DNA of 64,000 nucleotides, taken from Megalobrama amblycephala (taxonomy: Eukaryota; Chordata; Actinopteri; Cypriniformes; Xenocyprididae). Of the stretch, positions 37,336 through 58,520 are shown piece after piece (within the stretch, counting starts at the first letter, position 1; every line of letters begins with the position of its first letter). The position numbers and the translations under genes were made by a program. The stretch covers positions 59,871,339 to 59,935,338 of the forward strand of contig NC_063045.1 in the NCBI RefSeq assembly GCF_018812025.1, given 5' to 3'. Under the pieces are notes generated by a model. That model saw only the letters and a program-made list of their open reading frames with translations, ran no database searches and was not told the DNA's origin.

Positions 37336-38471
37336 TATATGTGTGAGGGGGTTCGAAACACGCGCCACCTTGTGGGTGTTTCAGGAGTAGTAGAACCAAT
37401 AGTAGTAGTAGAGTGTCGGAGAGTTGTGTCATTGACGTTATTGTATTATTAGAGCTATATTATTACATTATATTAGGTTATATTAGTGTTGGTATATTGT
37501 TATTATTACTTATATTAGTTATATTATATTATTATAATATTACATAGATAAGATTAGTTGGATTGCTTTGGATTTTTGGACTTGGACTGGACTGCTTGTT
37601 GATTTGGATTGACCTTTTGGATTTGTTTGCTTTTTTGTGACCTCTTAATGGAGCTAGCAAGAAAGAGGAAATCCTCCCCTGTCTGGAAGCATTTTGAAAT
37701 GGCTGCTCACAATAAGGTATGTGTAATTGTTATATTTTACTGTCTTAAAATAATTATAATCCTCACTATATGGCTGTATAATGTTTCATTTCTATTATTT
37801 CATGTTTCAAGGTGAAATGCTTGCTGTGCCTGAAGGAGCTGACATACAGCAGTAACACCTCCTCCATGCTCAGGCATAATCGAGCACTGCATGAACATGC
37901 AGAAACTACTAACAATCCACACAGTACTCAAAGTAATACATAATATTTTTTTTTTCTTTATTTAAACAAGGTGTTAGGCTCCTACAATACACCAGCTTTG
38001 TATTTTATTATAGATTCCAAAAAAGAAATGGTGAATGAGGTCCTGGTGAACATGATCGTCAAGGACTCCCAACCCTTTTCCATTGTGGAAGATGCTGGAT
38101 TTAGGGAGCTCGTGCATGTGTTGGATCCCACTTATGTTATCCCAACTCGAATGGTATATGATTAATAAAGTGGTTTATAATTATTTAAGCAGTTAATTAA
38201 GAGTAACTGCATTTATTTATTTTTTCAGGAAATTTGTTATGGACTCAAAGCTGCAATAATACACAATCATACATACACAACACACAAACAATAAAAAAAA
38301 AAAAGAAAGAAAGAAAAGATCAGTAATAATAATAATAATAATAATAATAGTAAAATTACATCTTACTATTTAAAATATAAATAGATACAGGTAAAAAATA
38401 TTTTTACTTTTACAGAGTGGGACTCTATAACGTTTCCCTGATGGCAAAAGTTGATACATTGGGAATAAAAC

Positions 38472-38918
38472 TGTCATGATCACGAATTGGAGTGCCCTAG
38501 CTAAACCACTAGAAGGCACTCCAACACAGACTTTTGTCACTGTTTAGAACTTCATTTCCCATAACCCACTTCCCGGACTCATTGGCTGGAGACAAGATGT
38601 TAGGATCCAGTTGCAGCATTTATTGGTAAATCCAAAACGTAAATCCCAAGACAGGCAAGGGTCAAACTCCATGTAGTCAGTCCACAAACAAAAAGCCAGG
38701 AATACAACGTGCATGTAACAAAACAACGAACCACAAACAAAGGTAGAACCAACTGAGTATAAATAGACAATTAACAAACACAAAACAGCTGAATGCAATG
38801 AAGGATAATGAGTCCGGGAAGTGGGTTATGGGAAATGAAGTTCTAAACAGTGACAAAAGTCTGTGTTGGAGTGCCCTCTAGTGGTTTAGCTAGGGCACTC
38901 CAATTCGTGATCATGACA
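38472..38918. mobile_element. Transposon with ~115-base inverted ends inside the LINE
   Basis: Ends TGTCATGATCACGAATTGG extend to nearly identical inverted arms (38472-38586 and about 38805-38918). The 5-base direct flanks AAAAC lie at 38467-38471 and 38919-38923. Removing the element and one flank restores a continuous LINE 3' region. Confidence 0.8.
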
Positions 38919-39219
38919 AAAACATGATTAGGATCACTCACTATTGTCTGTGCATTCTTAAAGACCAATGATTCATAAATTAATTGAAGTGATGTATACT
39001 CTCTTACCCCTATAAATTTCATTGCAGTTTTAACAAGACGTGCAAGCTGCGATTTTAATTGAACTGAAAGATTACCATACCACGTTTGCATCCCATAATT
39101 TAATAAACTACCTAAAACTGCTTGATAAAATAATTGCATAAATCTCTGATTTACACCAAACAACCAAAGTCTTCTTAAAAAATACAGTCGTTGCTGGAGC
39201 TTTGAGCAGAGATAGTTAA

Positions 39220-39895
39220 AGGTCCCGTTTTTCGTGGTTTTTTGAAGCTTTGATTGTGTTTATAGTGTGCAATATAACATGTGTTCATGTTTCGCGTGTA
39301 AAAAAACACAGTATTTTTCACATAATTTACTTATCTGTATACCGCTGTTTCCACTGTCATAAAAACGGGCTGATGACTTCCTTGTTCTATGAAGTCCCTC
39401 CTTCAGAAATACGTAACGAGTTCTGATTGTGCCAGCGGTTCCTGTGTTGTGATTCGACAGCAGCTTAGCGAACCTTGCCCGGAAAGGTCACGCCTCTTAC
39501 CATAACGTGGAGATGCATGCGCTCAGTGTTATTGTAAACATGTCTTTAATTTTACCCTATCAATTTGAGCCGGAATCAGACCCGGTGATTGGACTGCGGG
39601 ATGAAAATAACAGCGTTTCGACGACATGGCGACAAACACACTCTACAAACGCAACTCTTGTGTATTCCTGTGGGCGGAGGTTAGTCAAAAAACTGTTTTA
39701 GTGACGTCATTAAAGAAGGAAGTAGAGGGATGTAGTCCAAACTGGCCGTTCGATGTAGGCGACTTCTGTTAAATAAAATATCTCGCTTGGCATTGAACTT
39801 TGAGCTTTAAAATTTTACAGATTTTATTTATACTCTAACAACAACATTACACACTAACTAAAGTTTGAAACATGGGATCACGAAGAACGGGACCT
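39220..39895. mobile_element. TTAA MITE inside the LINE
   Basis: Ends AGGTCCCGTTTTTCGTG and AGGTCCCGTTCTTCGTG (inverted), flanked by TTAA at 39216-39219 and 39896-39899. 676 bases, related in its body to 3822-4317. Confidence 0.85.
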
Positions 39896-39899
39896 TTAA

Positions 39900-40421
39900 A
39901 GGTGCTAAAGAGGATGTTTTGTTTTATACATTTTTGCAATATTACTTGAAACTGTCTTTACTAACTGATAAAAGACTATTTATTAGGTGCACTGAAAGGA
40001 ATAATATTAATATACATCATCTGTGCACGAGGTAGGGCCTTAAAAACATCAGCCGATGATCGCGTAAACGACTGGCCCTCTGGCTTGTCAATCACTGCCG
40101 TGATGTTCCTTGTGAGAGTCAAGCGCGGCTGCGCTCTCCAGTAACTTTCCACACTCTACAGGCGCCGCATGCAATGTTTTTGTCAGGAGACAGGAGTAAC
40201 AACTGCAGATTATGAGTTACCTGCGGTGAGTCCGACATAATGAATCCAAAAAACACGACACAGCGAATGCCGGTGATAAACACTCGTGTTCCAATACTCG
40301 TGCACGAGATTTGGGAGGCGTTCCTTTGAGGAGGGGGGCTGTTCTTACGCATGCGCTCATTTCAAAAACTCAGTAACGGTCTTTGGATTCTCAGTCGACG
40401 AAAAAATCCTCTCTATCACCT
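39900..40421. mobile_element. Second TTAA MITE sharing a TTAA with its neighbour
   Basis: Ends AGGTGCTAAAGAGGAT and AGGTGATAGAGAGGAT (inverted). The left TTAA (39896-39899) is the right TTAA of the preceding element; the right TTAA is 40422-40425. 522 bases. Confidence 0.85.
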
Positions 40422-40634
40422 TTAATGTGTTAATAAAGAGTCAACGACCATGCCTAGATACTTGTAGGTATCCACCTGTTCGATGGTATGATCATGAATG
40501 ATTACTGGACTGTAATCACCTAATCCTTTAGGGTCCACTATAATTTCCTTAGTTTTTGAGACATTTATAATAAGATGATTTACATTACACCACTGCACAA
40601 AATTCTCTATTTCAGACAGATAACCTGATATATC

Positions 40635-41561
40635 CAGGGGCGTAAATCGCGGGGGACCGCCCCTATCTGAGTGCTGTCCCCCCAAAAAAATATAATTAAA
40701 ACCAACGCTAAGTATTGTAAATAAATTATATATACTCAATAATATAATTGTGTAAGTAGTAAAGCAATACGAGCGCAAACGGGCGTTTGAAGTTTAGAAA
40801 CATTTTGAGTCACCCCTCCCTTGCCTCACAGTGGTTTGGTCCACCGCGCACGTCACACTCGTGTCCGGACTCCGGCAGCGCCGGCGGGAGAGAAGAGAAC
40901 AGTTCTCTCTCGCTCTCAACAGTTCGAAAAACAGTAACGTTAGTTGAGAAGAGTTCCTGTAAGTAGGCTGTCAAGGCTATTTTATTCAAAAACATCGGAT
41001 GAAGTGATTATTTTCTCGTTAATACTTACGATGCTGAGTAATTAATCATAACAACAGAAAAAAAGAAAAAAAAAAGATGATAACATGTATTTTTTCCGTA
41101 TTTTTTTAGCGATTATACTGCTAACTACCTAGCTTGTTTACGATAGCTTGTTGAATACTAAGTCACCCACACCAACAACAATTAACATCGTGATAAGAAT
41201 ATGTGAACTGTAATAAGGCTAATTGATTTACTGTTGTGTGTTGGGTTGTGTATTCATCGTATTTTGGTGACTTGGTTGTAAACAACTTTAAAAATATTCC
41301 AATAAATAAATTATTTTGAATATTTTGGTCAATTTAGTCAGTTTTTCATTGAACCAAAGAGAAACAACAACAAAAAAAGCATAATGGCACAGTCTCCATG
41401 CTACAATAATAATAGTAGTAAGGTTTTCTTATGTGTAACATTATATATATCCTTTTATAAGTAAATTTTAGCTGTATTATTTGTGTCCCCTTCAAAAATT
41501 GCTCTTGAGAAATTTTATGTTTATTGTCCCCCAGTACTGTCAGATGAAATTTACGCCCCTG
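40635..41561. mobile_element. Non-autonomous hAT element inside the LINE RT
   Basis: 13-base inverted ends CAGGGGCGTAAAT and the 8-base duplication GATATATC (40627-40634, 41562-41569), diagnostic of hAT. Removing 927 bases plus one duplication rejoins the LINE frame through GKDQ-DISGYLSE. Confidence 0.92.
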
Positions 41562-42299
41562 GATATATCCTGATCTTTTCCTAACAAACTTAAAATTACG
41601 GTGTCATCGGAGTATTTAATAATATAATTATTCTTATTTATACTTATTTCAAGTCCAATTTAACAAGGCAGCTGGGTGACAGCCAGAGGGTCAGAGAAAA
41701 TGCTGTACATTTTGAATCATTAAGTGTGATGACCATACCCACATTATTGGATCCCAGATTAAAAAAACTGGGATTCTTAAGCCTAGGGAAACTACAAGAA
41801 GCAGTATCAAGATTAAAATCAGAATGTGCTACTGTAATCAGAAGTTCTGGTGCCCATTCTGCTTCCACCAATACACCCCCAGCCTCTTCAGAAGCAGGTC
41901 AATCAACAGTGATTAGTACTGTGAACCATTATTAATGGAGTTTTTCTCTTAGTACCTCTATTATTAGGTGACCTTTGGCTGGATAGCACGGTCGATCACA
42001 GTAGAAGGAGCTCAAGTGCAACAGCAGATGCTACTGTTGGGCTGATATTTATCAGAAGTGGATCTCTCAAGATCTGAGGATCCACTAGTATATTGGCCTC
42101 AACAGAAGCATCTGTATCCTCACTTATACCAGATGGCACTGGCATCCTCTGTTCCTTGCGAAAGGATCTTTTCCAAGGCTGGAGAGGTTTTGTCCAAGAA
42201 GAGGAATCGTCTAAACCCCAACACACTTCAAAAAATTCTGTTCCTCAATAAAAATCAATTATAATCCTTCCTTCACTGCTCTGTTGCAGTTTGCTCCAT

Positions 42300-43680
42300 A
42301 TCCCCAGTCCCATAATCACAACACTGCACTAAAACTGTAACAATTCTTACCTTTTCCCACCCCAAACTGCTCTGTTGCAGTATTACAGTATTACACACTG
42401 CACTCAACACAGCATCAGTTTTGTTGTACATACTGTCACTATCCAAACAATTTATGTGTGTTGTTTTATGGTGCTGAATTATTTACACCTTCTACCCTAT
42501 TTTAATTATTCTCAGGTTAGGTAAAGAAAGTCAAATCTGCCCTAATTCATAAGTAATTGAAATCTCATACTCACAAAATAGGTCTGCAGAAGACTTCTCC
42601 ATGGTCTGTTCAGCTCAGTTTAGAAATCAGAGACTTATGGCTGGTGAGCTTCTTAGTTATAAGTAATATAGTTTTATTGATTACAAATTAAGTAGTTTAC
42701 ATACAAAACACTAAGTAAAAAAATAAAAATCAAATTACAGTCAATACTTAGGTTACAAGCGTTTGTCTGCAGGAGGTGCTAACAGCAAGTTACCTAACAC
42801 CGGAGAGGCCGTTCATCAAAAAGCAGCGTCTGACCTCTTGCGTTTCTCTTAGTCTTTTATAAACAACACAAACCCATGATGTAATGACACATAAAAATCC
42901 CCTCGTAAATCATCAATCCTTTACAGTTAATTGGTCGAATCCAAAATCCTGGGCTGTCATAAGCTCTGTTTCCTTGTCCTTCTCCTTTGGGCCCTCCTTC
43001 GCTGCTGTCGCCTGCAACACATCGCTTCAAGGTAATACCTGCTTTTCTATCTAATACATGTTTTTTCCTTTCTAATCTACTAACAAATGCATTATAATAG
43101 CAGTCGTTTTATATTCTTTAATAAGTGCTCAATACATGCTTTAATAAAGGTGTTACAATACTGATTATCTGTCATTCTTTAATAAGTAATTATATGCTTT
43201 AATAAAGGCATTGCAATACCAGTTGTCTGTCATTCTTTAATACAAACATCTGTGGTTGGGGTTTCTTTTTCCTCTTTCCACATATCAATCTCCAATTTAT
43301 CAACATTTTGTTTTTATACAAAAGTTATTGCTCATATTCTTTCTCTTTACACATCAATTTCCAATTTATCAAGAGTTTGTTTTTAATTGTTGTCAATATC
43401 TCAATAAACATTTTTTTAAATTAATTTCTGTTGTTGTGTCTTTCTTTTTATTAATCTACTATTCTCGTAGATAAAAATGTAATTACAGTATCAAATTTGC
43501 ATTATTCTAATGAGACAGGGTGTGGCTATCAACAACAGTGTGAGACAGTTGTCTCTGCACAAGTAAAGTCAGATAGAGAAAAATATACAAATTTTATTTT
43601 ATACCCAGGCAATGCACAAATTTCTGTTCAGGTCATAGGCTCAGGATTAATTTGATCTGCTATTTCTTTGCACAGTAGCT
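42300..43680. other. Downstream hAT/unclassified sequence with short tandem repeats
   Basis: No gene. Between about 43050 and 43250 a unit of roughly 65 bases (ATTCTTTAATAAGT, then ATGCTTTAATAAAGGCATTGCAATAC) recurs about three times. The stretch 42570-43030 looks like another inserted repeat, but I could not find its ends. Confidence 0.45.
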
Positions 43681-43795
43681 ATGTGTCACTAGTGAGCAAT
43701 ACTGAATGAACCTTCGGGTAATGCACTTTTTGGTGAAGCAATGGGTTGCGAAGCCTCAGTGCTTCGTGAGGCTTCATTTGTCCATCACCAGTCAT

Positions 43796-45318
43796 GTCCT
43801 TTGGGCGCTTCACCGATGTCGATGTTGAACTTCACGACCTTAGGGGTCACGGTGGACATCTTGTTGCTGAAGCAGAACTTGTAGGTTCCGTCCATATGGG
43901 CGGCTACAGAATACTTCCCACTGGACTCACGGTCTCTTTATAGATCTGCTTCCCGTCCGGACCTGTTATCTGATAATGACAAACAACACATTAAGATTAA
44001 TTTAGAATAAACCTCAATTTTGACAGGTACATGACAGGTGCTCCATCTATCTATTATATATTTACACCATCTTTACATCAGCTCCTGCCTCAAAAAAAAT
44101 GACAGTACTATGTATTTATATGGTACTTTAGTACATGCAGTACTAAGCAAACTATTGGATTACCATGATACCAGAACCAAAACACCACAGTAATACCAGA
44201 GTATTTGTTTTGCTTAACAACTATCTAAGCAAAATAGCATGAAACAAAACCACATAACTTTCCCTTTAACCTTGACTCGTCTAAATGTTATCTAGACAAT
44301 ACATTATAGCTCTAAATAATCAACCAGTAATTCACTTCCGGCTCCATCCACCATCCACCTGGAGTGAGTAGACAGCGATAGCTGCAAACACCCTATAGCT
44401 AGTGATGGCCGATTTCGAAACACTGCTTCATGAAGCTCCGAAGCTTCATGAATCTTTTGTTTCGAATCAGTGATTCGGAGCGTGTATCAAACTGCTAAAG
44501 TCACGTGATTTTAGTAAACGAGGCTTCATTACGTCATTACTGTTTCGAAACATTTCAAAACAGTTTGAAATTTCAAAAAAAAAAAAAAAAAAAGATGATG
44601 ATAAAGTGAATCCATGAATCATGCAGATTCAATGAGAACTGTTGAACAAGTGTCTAGGGCTTTACCCTATGGTTTTACCTGATCTCTACATTTGTAGAAG
44701 TTTTAATTTACATTAGCGTAATTAAAATTAATAATGGTAATTATTAATGTCTTATTGGCTTGTTTAGCTTGAGCCATGGAACAGAGAAACACGCAATGAA
44801 AATTGATAAAACACCACATATTATACATACACTCTATATTTAATCTTATTAGAAGATAAGTTAATTCCATTTAATTGATTTTACTTTAAATAAAACTTTT
44901 GCAATACATGTTTGGCCTGAGTTTTGTTGCATTTGCACTGTTCTGACCACTAGGGGCCACCGTGGAGACGGGTGTCAGATTGTTTCGAAGCCTCGAATCA
45001 TAACGGCACATTTGATTCAACTGCTTCAGTGTTTCATGAAGCCTCGATCTGCCCATCACTACCTATAGCGGCTGTTTATGGTCTACTATATCTTTCTAAT
45101 GACATTTAATAACATTATAAGTGTATTTTAATGCCCACCTCCACGTCGATGTCCAGAAATCCTCCCTCGGCGACCTCAAACGTCAGGCCCATCTTCGTGC
45201 CCGACTTCACGCGCTCATAGAAACACTCCTCCGCGTGCGCGTCTATGCTCACAAAATAGCCGCTCGCCGTGTAAGACAGCGCGCAGAGGAGCACGACGAG
45301 TTCCGAGAACGTAAACAT
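43796..45318 (-). pseudogene. Partial tandem duplicate of tmed2 (exon 1, intron 1, broken exon 2)
   Basis: The segment repeats the 5' half of tmed2 in the same orientation, about 9.9 kb away. Exon 1' (45318-45139) is open over 60 codons, has an intact GAG|GTGGGC donor and differs from tmed2 by only two residues (N38K, M46T). Exon 2' (43969-43796) has lost one base: GAGACC where tmed2 has GGAGACC in the KGDRESSG codons, so it is frameshifted. It stops abruptly inside the codons for APKGQD, against the end of a hAT element at 43790. Exons 3-5 (coiled coil, membrane helix, tail) are absent. Intron 1' carries a 662-base hAT MITE at 44400-45061. As a stand-alone gene it is dead; exon 1' may still be usable (see findings). 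Confidence 0.9.
44400..45061. mobile_element. hAT MITE in intron 1 of the tmed2 duplicate
   Basis: Perfect 8-base duplication CCTATAGC (44392-44399, 45062-45069), inverted ends TAGTGATGG and CATGAAGC-rich subterminal sequence. tmed2 intron 1 has a single uninterrupted CTATAGCGGCTG at this point (near 35162), giving the empty site. Confidence 0.92.
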
Positions 45319-45454
45319 GTTTGGTGCGGTGTATTAATGGAGGATAAAACCCATAAAAGAGACTTTACTCCGCACGGCACCGATAAAGGCGGAGACTGAC
45401 AAGCGCTAGCTGCACTACTCATAGACATGTTTATGGCGCTACTGTACTGATGAT

Positions 45455-45463
45455 GCCACGTCA
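45455..45463 (-). promoter_or_regulatory. Duplicated UPRE-like element in front of tmed2 exon 1'
   Basis: The promoter block upstream of exon 1' (about 45.32-45.62 kb) closely matches that of tmed2, including TGACGTGGC. The copy contains a short extra stretch near 45420-45445. The retained promoter means the duplicate may still be transcribed toward tmed2. Confidence 0.45.
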
Positions 45464-45639
45464 AGCTTTAGACGAGCCGCCCGATGGGACAAAAAGGTAC
45501 CGGAGGCAGTTCGTGTTTGGAAAACAAAAAACTACAGCGGAGCGTTATCGATTTATTTTATTTTATTTACTAATACAATATTTATTTTGTTAAAAAAAAT
45601 AGTAATAAAAAAAAATGTTGATGTTGAAATTAAATAGGC

Positions 45640-47420
45640 CTAGTATGTTATAATTAGGGCTGTCAAACGATTAATCACGATTAATCGCATACAAAATAAA
45701 AGTTTGAGTTTCTATGTGTGAGTACTGTGTGTAATTAATATATACATATAAATACACACAAATTAATGTATATATTTATGAGAAATATTTTATGTACAAA
45801 ATATTTTTAATTATATTTAATGTAAATAATATAAAAATATAAATAAATACATATACTTGTAAATATTTATCAAATATATACATGAATGTGTTTGTATTTA
45901 TATATACATAATAATAACATACAGTACACCCACATATATTAGGCAAACTCATACTTTTATTTTGTATGCAATTATTCGCCCTAGTTATAATATGTTTATC
46001 CACAAATGTAAATGGGCACCACAAAATCCTTACTTGTTTTAAAATAGAAATTGGTCGCTACCTTTATTTTTTTAAGCACAACAAGAAATAATAAAGCAAA
46101 AAGATGCCACTGATATGCCCTATTTGTAATATTTTCTTTTTCTCTTCTATTAATTTTACAGGGTGTTTGTCTCAGTATTGTGTAATTAATATGTATATAT
46201 AAATACACACAAATTAATGTATATATTTATGAGAACTATGTTACTTATGTACAAAATATTTTTATTTATATTTAATGTAAATAATATAAAAATATAAATA
46301 AATACATATACTTGTAAATATTTATCAAATATACACATTGATGTGTTTATATTTACATATACATTATAATAACATACAGTACACCCACATATATTAGGCA
46401 AACTCAAACTTTTATTTTGTATGCGATTAATCGCGATTAATCGTTTGACAGCCCTAGTTATAATATGTTTATCCACAAATGTAAATGGGCACCACAAAAT
46501 CCTTACTTTTTATTTTTTTAAGCACAACAAGAAATAACAAAGCAAAAAGATGCCACTGATATTCTTTATTTGTATATTTTCTTTTTCTCTTCTATTAATT
46601 TTACAGTGTGTTTGTCTCAGTATTTGTTTTTAGCAATTTCCATTGATTATTAATTATTCAAAACATTTGTAATTTTTATTGTGGCTAGTTAGAGAATCCA
46701 AAATGCACTTATACATTCATATAAGTCAATTTTAATTTTTGAAATTAAATAGGCCTAGTATGTTATAATTAGGGCTGTCAAACGATTAATCACAATGAAT
46801 CGCGTACAAAATAAAAGTTTGAGTTTCTATAATGTATGTGTGAGTACTGTGTGTAATTAATTTGTATATATAAATACACACAAATTAATGTATATATTTA
46901 TGAGAAATATGTTATGTACAAAATATTTTATTTATATTTAATGTAAATAATATAAAAATATAAATAAATACATATACTTAAATAAATAGTAAATATTTAT
47001 CAAATATTTGTATTTACATATACATAATAATACATACAGTACACCCACATATATTAGGAAAACTCAAACTTTTATTTTGTATGCGATTATTCGCCCTAGT
47101 TATAATATGTTTATCCACAAATGTAAATGGGCACCACAAAATCCTTACTTGTTTTAAATTAGAAATTGGTCGCTACCTTTATTTTTTTAAGCACATCAAG
47201 AAATAACAAAGCAAAAAGATGCTACTGATATGCCTTATTTGTATATTTTCTTTTTCTCTCATATTAATTTTACAGTGTGTTTGTCTCAGAATTTGTTTTT
47301 AACGATTGCCATTGATTATTAATTATTCAAAATATTTTTTATTGTGGCTTGTTAAGGAATCCAAAATGCACTTATACATTCATATAAGTCAATTTTAAGC
47401 TAAATCATGATGATATAAAA
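45640..47420. repeat. Tandemly repeated MITE block upstream of ptpn11
   Basis: Copies of a MITE with ends GGGCTGTCAAACGATTAATC and its inverse occur near 45655 and 46770, with right ends near 45965, 46430 and 47090. Each right end is followed by the same flank (TTATAATATGTTTATCCACA, then GGGCACCACAAAATCC and TTTGTCTCAG). The shared flank shows that MITE and flank were duplicated together, giving two and a half to three units. Confidence 0.75.
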
Positions 47421-47464
47421 TATAAATGATATTAAAATCTATTTAAACTAAATTTATCCGAGCT

Positions 47465-47752
47465 GTTGTTCTAGTGTTCCGCCTCTAGAGGGCGCGTCAG
47501 TACGGCGCGTCGCGCGCTGTGTGTCGCAGCTCTGGTGACGTTTTTCCAATCGACTCCAGAAAACTCTCCGCCGCCGCGGCCTAGCGCTCCTGTTCCCTCT
47601 TTCCCGTCATTTTATTCACTCATGTCCGTCTGTCCGAACCCAAACCGAGCGGGACTCGCTGCCGTATGAGGCGCTGAACACGGGACTGTCGATTTAAACT
47701 GAGTTTTTACCCGGAAACTGAGTGAAATTGCAGTAAACAGAGTGAGGGAGAG
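47465..47752 (+). promoter_or_regulatory. ptpn11: CpG-rich promoter and 5' UTR of ptpn11
   Basis: Composition changes abruptly from the AT-rich repeats ending near 47.45 kb to a CpG-dense block (GGCGCGTC, CGGCGCGTCGCGCG, CCGCCGCCGCGG). This block runs into the purine-rich leader before the start codon at 47753. No TATA box is evident. It behaves like a CpG-island promoter. The transcription start cannot be fixed from sequence alone. Confidence 0.65.
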
Positions 47753-57855
<10,103 letters not shown>

Positions 57856-57919
57856 GATTCAGACTCCAGCACTGTCCAAATCACAGGTATGATGGCTCAT
57901 TCTTCACCACAACACATCA

Positions 57920-58520
57920 CAGTCCATCAAACACACCTGAGCAAGCTAATCAAGGTCTTCAGAGTTACTAGAAAGCTACAGGCAGGTGAGTTTGATCAAG
58001 GTTGGAGCTAAACTCTGCAGGAAGGTGGACCTCAACCTCCTTGGGTACTATAGATTTAAAGGAATAGTTCACCTAAAAATGAAAACTCTGTCATTTATTA
58101 CTCACCCTCATGTCGTTCCAAACCCATAAGACCTTCGTTAATTTTAAGAAAACACAAATTAAGATATTTTTGATGAAATCTGAGAGCTTTCTTTCCTTCC
58201 ATTTGAGAGCAATGCAACTACCACTTTCAAAGTCCAGAACAGCAGTAGAGATAATAATTAAAGTACTCCATGCTCAATTTTATGAAGTGAAGTGACTGCT
58301 TTGTTTGCACAAAAAAAAACAACAACACAATTTACCACTTTATTTATGAAAATATTGACCTGCTATCCAGTAGGGGGAGCACCACGAGGCATGCGTGTTG
58401 TGTTGACTAAAGAAGACCAAAAGTTTTGTTGCTTTGGATAATATTATTTTATAAATAAAGTGGTAAATTATGTTTTTTTGCACAAACAAAATACTCTGAA
58501 ATGATTCCTGTCCGAATATG
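57920..58520. repeat. Repeat fragments in the ptpn11 3' region
   Basis: 57920-58040 is an inverted relative of the short repeat at 23025-23110. At 58056-58059 TTAA is followed by AGGAATAGTTCACCTAAAAATG, the left end of the fold-back TTAA family. GTAAATTATG and CATAATTTACCAC-like arms near 58325 and 58455 can pair. Confidence 0.55.

Larger units (their letters stand above)
38220..41640 (-). pseudogene. 5'-truncated LINE reverse transcriptase fragment (L2/CR1-like)
   Basis: On the minus strand the RT motif YSDDTVILSLLGKDQD (about 41640-41570) leads into EIENFVQWCNVNHLIINVSK and TKEIIVDPKGLGDY (about 40620-40500), then DTYKYLGMVVDS. After two inserted elements it continues LCSKLQQRLYFLRRLW and MQLFYQAVLGSLLNYGMQTW (about 39200-38960). 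The 3' UTR runs to about 38.2 kb with (TAA)n. Four transposons are inserted in it (separate entries) and small frameshifts are present. 5' truncation is usual for LINE insertions. Confidence 0.85.
37346..43790 (+). pseudogene. hAT (ZBED-type) transposase gene split by a LINE
   Basis: N-terminal part: MELARKRKSSPVWKHFE (from 37649), spliced at about 37716 and 37812 to VKCLLCLKELTYSSNTSSML and RHNRALHEH, a BED zinc finger. Then KKEMVNEVLVNMIVKDSQP and VEDAGFRELVHVLDPTYVIP (to about 38157). A LINE block follows, and the gene resumes at about 41650 with IPTLLDPRLKKLGFLSLGKL and, in another frame, ASSVPCERIFSKAGEVLSKK plus RNRLNPNTLQKILFLN, the hATC dimerisation region. The core catalytic region is missing. 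The right terminus CATCACCA at 43790 resembles the hAT MITE at 44400-45061, and GGGGTTCGAAACACGCG near 37346 marks a truncated left side. Confidence 0.8.

Noticed and set aside
40635..41561. Host gene interrupted by a hAT element
   Set aside because: The flanks join to a LINE reverse transcriptase frame, not a host gene.
42570..43500. Solo LTR of a retroelement
   Set aside because: Some LTR-like composition, but no TG..CA ends with a matching target duplication could be found.
45115..45399. Plus-strand 92-codon open frames at 45121-45399 and 35220-35498
   Set aside because: Present in both copies only because exon 1 of tmed2 is duplicated. They are antisense to a confident exon and cross its promoter.
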